From contig JAGATY010000001.1 of assembly GCA_017621035.1 (NCBI GenBank), positions 1-34,202 of the forward strand: a stretch of 34,202 nucleotides of DNA. Direction: 5' to 3'. Shown piece after piece: positions 31,372 to 34,202 of this stretch (the first letter of the stretch is position 1; every line of letters starts with the position of its first letter). The position numbers and the translations under genes are program-made. The stretch is from Bacteroides sp. Lineage in GTDB: Bacteria > Bacteroidota > Bacteroidia > Bacteroidales > Bacteroidaceae. Under the pieces are notes generated by a model. The model was not told the DNA's origin and made no database searches. It saw only the letters and a list, made by a program, of their open reading frames with translations.

Positions 31372-32709
31372 TTAAGAATTTGCAGAAGTGTCTTCGGTGT
31401 TTACTTCTTCCTCACCTTCAGCAGCCACAAAGTCATCTATAGATACTTCGTAAGTAATGGGGACGAGAGCAGGAGTGGGTTCCGGATCAGGAACATCATC
31501 AAATCCTCCTTCATAACCACCATCTGTTCCCTTGCCGAAAGTGAATGTATAAACATACTTCTTGCCTTGTTCCCATTCAAATGATACAGGAATGTAGACA
31601 AAACCTGAATATAGTACAGCTTCGTCTATGGCGGGGTTTATGTCTGCAGCCATATCAGGGTCAATTTCTACTTTCTTAGGATCTGGGTAGGGATTGTCTT
31701 CAGTTGCAGGTGTTGATACGTTATAGAATGTGCAGAGCACAGCCAAATAGGTACCATTGTATGAAGAGGCATTTGCTGTTGGAACCCATGCAGTTGTCTT
31801 TCCGCCAGTTTCAGCCTCGGTTGGGATTAACAGAGCAGGTTGTGTACCCATTGATGCGTTGGTTGTTGTTAAACCTACAGTTTGTCCATTACCCTTTACT
31901 GGAACGCCACGATTGCTAGAAGGTGCACAGCTGATATAGTAAGATAGTGTTTTAGCATCATCGGCCCATGCCCATTGACTGTGATTCCAAGTTGTTTTTG
32001 AGGGATCGCCTACACCACCACGGTTTTCCCATTGGTCACTTGTAGATAACTCTTTTAATGTAAGTACACCCTTGTTTTTAACTTGTCCAATCTTTACACC
32101 TCCAATCTCTATATAAAGCTGCGGATTCTCATTCTTTGCTTGGAACAGAATCTGTGACAAAGCATGGCGGAAATTTAGTCTTACACTGCCGGGATTCAAT
32201 GTATTACTTTCTTTGGTTTGGTCTACAGCCACTGCGTAGAGAAGATCTTTATTCTTGAGGGTGGTTATGGTTCTTCCATTAGCATCAACCTCTGCCTCTC
32301 CGGCAGTAAATGTTACTTGCTTTGTTGAATGGTCATAAGAATCTTCATTTACAAGTGCATAAAAGTCAAGTGTTCCATTACTAGCCGATGGCCAATAACG
32401 TACTACATCGCCATTCCAGATGGAAGTCAATGCTGTTTTATCTTCACTGATTTTATTAGTTATCACGTCTCCATCAATATATACTTCTGTTGTAGGTGTA
32501 GTTTGACCTGCTTTTGTTCTTGTTAGGTCAGCCCAGACCTTGAAAGAGGACATAGGTGTGACCGCATCATAGATTTCTGCTGCACGTGTCATCTTTTCTG
32601 TCGCTACATTGAACTTAATCTCGCTTTGTTGCATCTCGACAACTTCGTCTTGTGAGCAAGATGCCATCGCTGTGGCTGCTAGAGCCATCCAAAAGAATTT
32701 CTTTTTCAT
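31372..32709 (-). CDS. Fimbrillin family protein (Mfa-like), lipoprotein
   Basis: This 445-residue lipoprotein has leader MKKKFFWMALAATAMASC, with Cys18 as the lipid site and SQDEV after it. The N-terminal strand IKFNVATEKMTRA ends at Arg42, the likely cut site for pilus polymerisation by strand exchange (established for P. gingivalis Mfa1 and FimA; inferred here). Typical Mfa_like_1 stretches follow: RYWPSASNGTLDFYALV, LNFRHALSQILFQAKN and WEQGKKYVYTFTFGKG. The C-terminus is acidic and Ser/Thr-rich. It probably is the main shaft fimbrillin. It follows the DUF5119 gene by 40 bases. Confidence 0.86.
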   Translation of the reverse strand: MKKKFFWMALAATAMASCSQDEVVEMQQSEIKFNVATEKMTRAAEIYDAVTPMSSFKVWADLTRTKAGQTTPTTEVYIDGDVITNKISEDKTALTSIWNGDVVRYWPSASNGTLDFYALVNEDSYDHSTKQVTFTAGEAEVDANGRTITTLKNKDLLYAVAVDQTKESNTLNPGSVRLNFRHALSQILFQAKNENPQLYIEIGGVKIGQVKNKGVLTLKELSTSDQWENRGGVGDPSKTTWNHSQWAWADDAKTLSYYISCAPSSNRGVPVKGNGQTVGLTTTNASMGTQPALLIPTEAETGGKTTAWVPTANASSYNGTYLAVLCTFYNVSTPATEDNPYPDPKKVEIDPDMAADINPAIDEAVLYSGFVYIPVSFEWEQGKKYVYTFTFGKGTDGGYEGGFDDVPDPEPTPALVPITYEVSIDDFVAAEGEEEVNTEDTSANS

Positions 32710-32749
32710 AATCTTTTGTTTTTAGTGAATAAATATGTTTGTTAATTGT

Positions 32750-33748
32750 TTACATGGGGATCTCAACTTGTTCTTCTACCCAGTCATCTACTGTAGGCTG
32801 ATAACCGGCAGCATTATCATCAAACGTCTCCGGAAACTTCAGCCCATCCACAATCAAATGCACGTGGCGCTTGTCGGGGGCGGTGTGCACTTGGGTGGTG
32901 ACGTCGAAGGTGTAGTAGTATTTGGAGCCATCGTTCATCCAAGCGTATAGTACCAGGTTATGCGGGTCGGGGTTGCTTTCACAATGGCCGAAGGTGAGGA
33001 ATTGGCCGGTGATGGTGGCCTCGGCATGGTTGGCTGTGGCGGCAAAGGGCAGGGTGACCGACTCGCTGCCCAGCGTGCCCGGTGCCAGGGTGAGTGTGCC
33101 GGCCATACCGGTGAGGCAGGCACACATCTGCATGGTGTAGCCCAGGTTCTCGGCATTGCGTATCTCATAGCTGTAGTGACAGAGTTGCTCGCAGGGGTAG
33201 AGGGTGATGACTTGCTCACGGCTCTCGACCGGCACCAGCTCGTCTTTCTCCTCCTCGGGCACGCAGGTGTAGAAGAGGCCGGACTCGGTAATCTCAACCT
33301 CCGGTGCGGTGCACCCCCAAATCATGTCGGGACAGATGACCACACGCTCATCCTCGGTGCCGCGTGCCTGAGGTACCGACTTGGTGTAGTAGCCACTGCC
33401 ATAGATAGGCTCAAAGAGACTGCCCTCGCGGGTGAACCCCATGTGGGTGTCGTAAGCCAGCTGGCCGGTAAACTGCACAGCCTCGTTATCATTATTGTAA
33501 GTCAGTACTTTATACCGTCCGCCGGCCAGGGTAATCTCCCCGCCCGTAGTACCCGAGAAGTCGAAACGTGCCGGCTCTCCTCCCTCCTCGGGGTAGAAGA
33601 AGACACACATGCCCTCCGGATTGGCCTCCGGTGCATTCCGCCAGTCAAACTCCACGCGGATAGTCACTTGGTGCGGGTGGTGGTAGCAGAGGTCCTTGTG
33701 CTCGCAGGAGCAGAGGAGCAAGAGTAATAATAAAAACCAACTTCTCAT
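32750..33748 (-). CDS. DUF5119 lipoprotein of the fimbrial locus
   Basis: This 332-residue lipoprotein has a poly-Leu leader ending LCSC (Cys15). The start of the mature part, CEHKDLCYHHPH, and the following FDWRNAPEANPEGMCVFFYPEEGG fit DUF5119 as seen in many Bacteroides fimbrillin loci. YKVLTYNNDNEAVQF and TTQVHTAPDKRHVHLIVDGLKFPE later on suggest a two-domain beta-sandwich like Mfa2/FimB anchor proteins. An anchor or assembly role is inferred. The start overlaps the stop of the DUF3575 gene by 4 bases (ATGA), so translation is coupled. Confidence 0.82.
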   Translation of the reverse strand: MRSWFLLLLLLLCSCEHKDLCYHHPHQVTIRVEFDWRNAPEANPEGMCVFFYPEEGGEPARFDFSGTTGGEITLAGGRYKVLTYNNDNEAVQFTGQLAYDTHMGFTREGSLFEPIYGSGYYTKSVPQARGTEDERVVICPDMIWGCTAPEVEITESGLFYTCVPEEEKDELVPVESREQVITLYPCEQLCHYSYEIRNAENLGYTMQMCACLTGMAGTLTLAPGTLGSESVTLPFAATANHAEATITGQFLTFGHCESNPDPHNLVLYAWMNDGSKYYYTFDVTTQVHTAPDKRHVHLIVDGLKFPETFDDNAAGYQPTVDDWVEEQVEIPM

Positions 33749-34202
33749 CTCTTACCTCCTTTCTTTCCTTCATTCACATTCCCCCGTCCAATCAGCCAGA
33801 CCAGTGAGGCCTCCAGCTTGGTGGGGCCAAACCAGCGACGCTGCTTGGTGACTTGCCACACGTAGCAGTCATCAATGGGCAGATACTCTTTATATTCACC
33901 ACCCAGATAGCCCACTCCCAGCGTGAAGTCCAGGTTCAGGCGATGGCGCACGGGCAGGCTGTAACCAAAGGCCACCCCTCCGGCATACGACCAGCGGTCG
34001 CCCAGGTAACCACGGCCACCCCACTCAAAGTCATAGGTGATAATCTGCCCATAAAGCCCTGCGTGCCAGCCCTGTAAGGGTTTCTCGTAAGCCTTCTTCC
34101 CGAAGTAGCGACGCACCTCCAGGTCACCCCCATACGTGCGGTGGTACCAGCTGGAAGGGTCACTCTTCCACCAGGCATACATCCAGTTACCCACCACGGC
34201 AT
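33745..34202 (-). CDS. DUF3575 protein, C-terminal part (cut by window edge)
   Basis: The reading frame is open to the edge of the window, so the true start lies beyond 34202. About 152 residues are visible. They show GGDLEVRRYFGKK, GWHAGLYGQIITYDFE, GYLGDRWSYAGGVAFGYSLPVRHRLNLDFTLGVGYLGG and EYLPIDDCYVWQVTKQRRWFGPTKLEASLVWLIG. These are alternating aromatic beta strands of an outer-membrane-barrel kind, typical of DUF3575 proteins next to DUF5119 and fimbrillin genes. A role in the outer membrane stage of fimbrial assembly is inferred. It ends in a Lys/Gly-rich tail. Confidence 0.8.
   Translation of the reverse strand, partial: AVVGNWMYAWWKSDPSSWYHRTYGGDLEVRRYFGKKAYEKPLQGWHAGLYGQIITYDFEWGGRGYLGDRWSYAGGVAFGYSLPVRHRLNLDFTLGVGYLGGEYKEYLPIDDCYVWQVTKQRRWFGPTKLEASLVWLIGRGNVNEGKKGGKR

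Noticed and set aside
32960-33727. 255-codon plus-strand open frame
   Set aside because: It lies wholly antisense to the DUF5119 lipoprotein gene, which has a lipobox, family motifs and a coupled neighbour.

Overview
The window looks like chromosomal DNA of a gut Bacteroides-type bacterium (order Bacteroidales). Supporting signs are promoters of the Bacteroides form (TAnnTTTG at about -7, a TTG-type -33 box), few Shine-Dalgarno sites, SusB-type GH97, fimbrillins with DUF5119 and DUF3575 partners, an HU-related protein of the Bacteroidetes type, and KorAB. Most of the window is housekeeping. The accessory parts are the right-hand fimbrial locus and several intergenic repeat arrays.

Left part (1-12.4 kb), all on the minus strand. 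A run of close or overlapping genes reads purD, an unrecognised multi-spanning membrane protein, a small VTT/DedA-type protein, mnmD, a zinc-binding lipoprotein (znuA) and its ATPase (znuC). No permease gene is visible. Upstream of purD lie a secreted dipeptidyl peptidase IV-type S9 protease, an RlmL-type rRNA methyltransferase with a heptapeptide-repeat tail, serine acetyltransferase, and a PAP2 phosphatase gene that overlaps a sugar epimerase/reductase gene.

Middle part (12.5-25.6 kb). Plus-strand genes are rnr, a PIG-L deacetylase with a twin-arginine-like leader, korA-korB, a SusB-type GH97 alpha-glucosidase and typA. Minus-strand genes are an HU-like DNA-binding protein, tRNA-Arg(CCT), rpsO and a lipoprotein nitroreductase. 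Clear hairpin terminators end rnr, korB, GH97, typA and rpsO.

Right part (25.8-34.2 kb), all minus strand. It holds pckA and then a fimbrial locus: DUF3575 (cut by the window edge), DUF5119, a 445-residue fimbrillin and a 1027-residue fimbrillin-like lipoprotein that may be a tip or accessory subunit.

The least explained feature is a set of four intergenic arrays built on 21-22 bp units (about 15.6, 22.2, 27.7 and 31.1 kb). They use three unrelated cores, and most units are palindromic or arranged as inverted copies. Two arrays share an exact 42 bp stretch in opposite orientation. The array between the two fimbrillin genes is stacked next to 9 bp and 7 bp tandem repeats. No CRISPR, prophage, insertion sequence or rRNA was seen.
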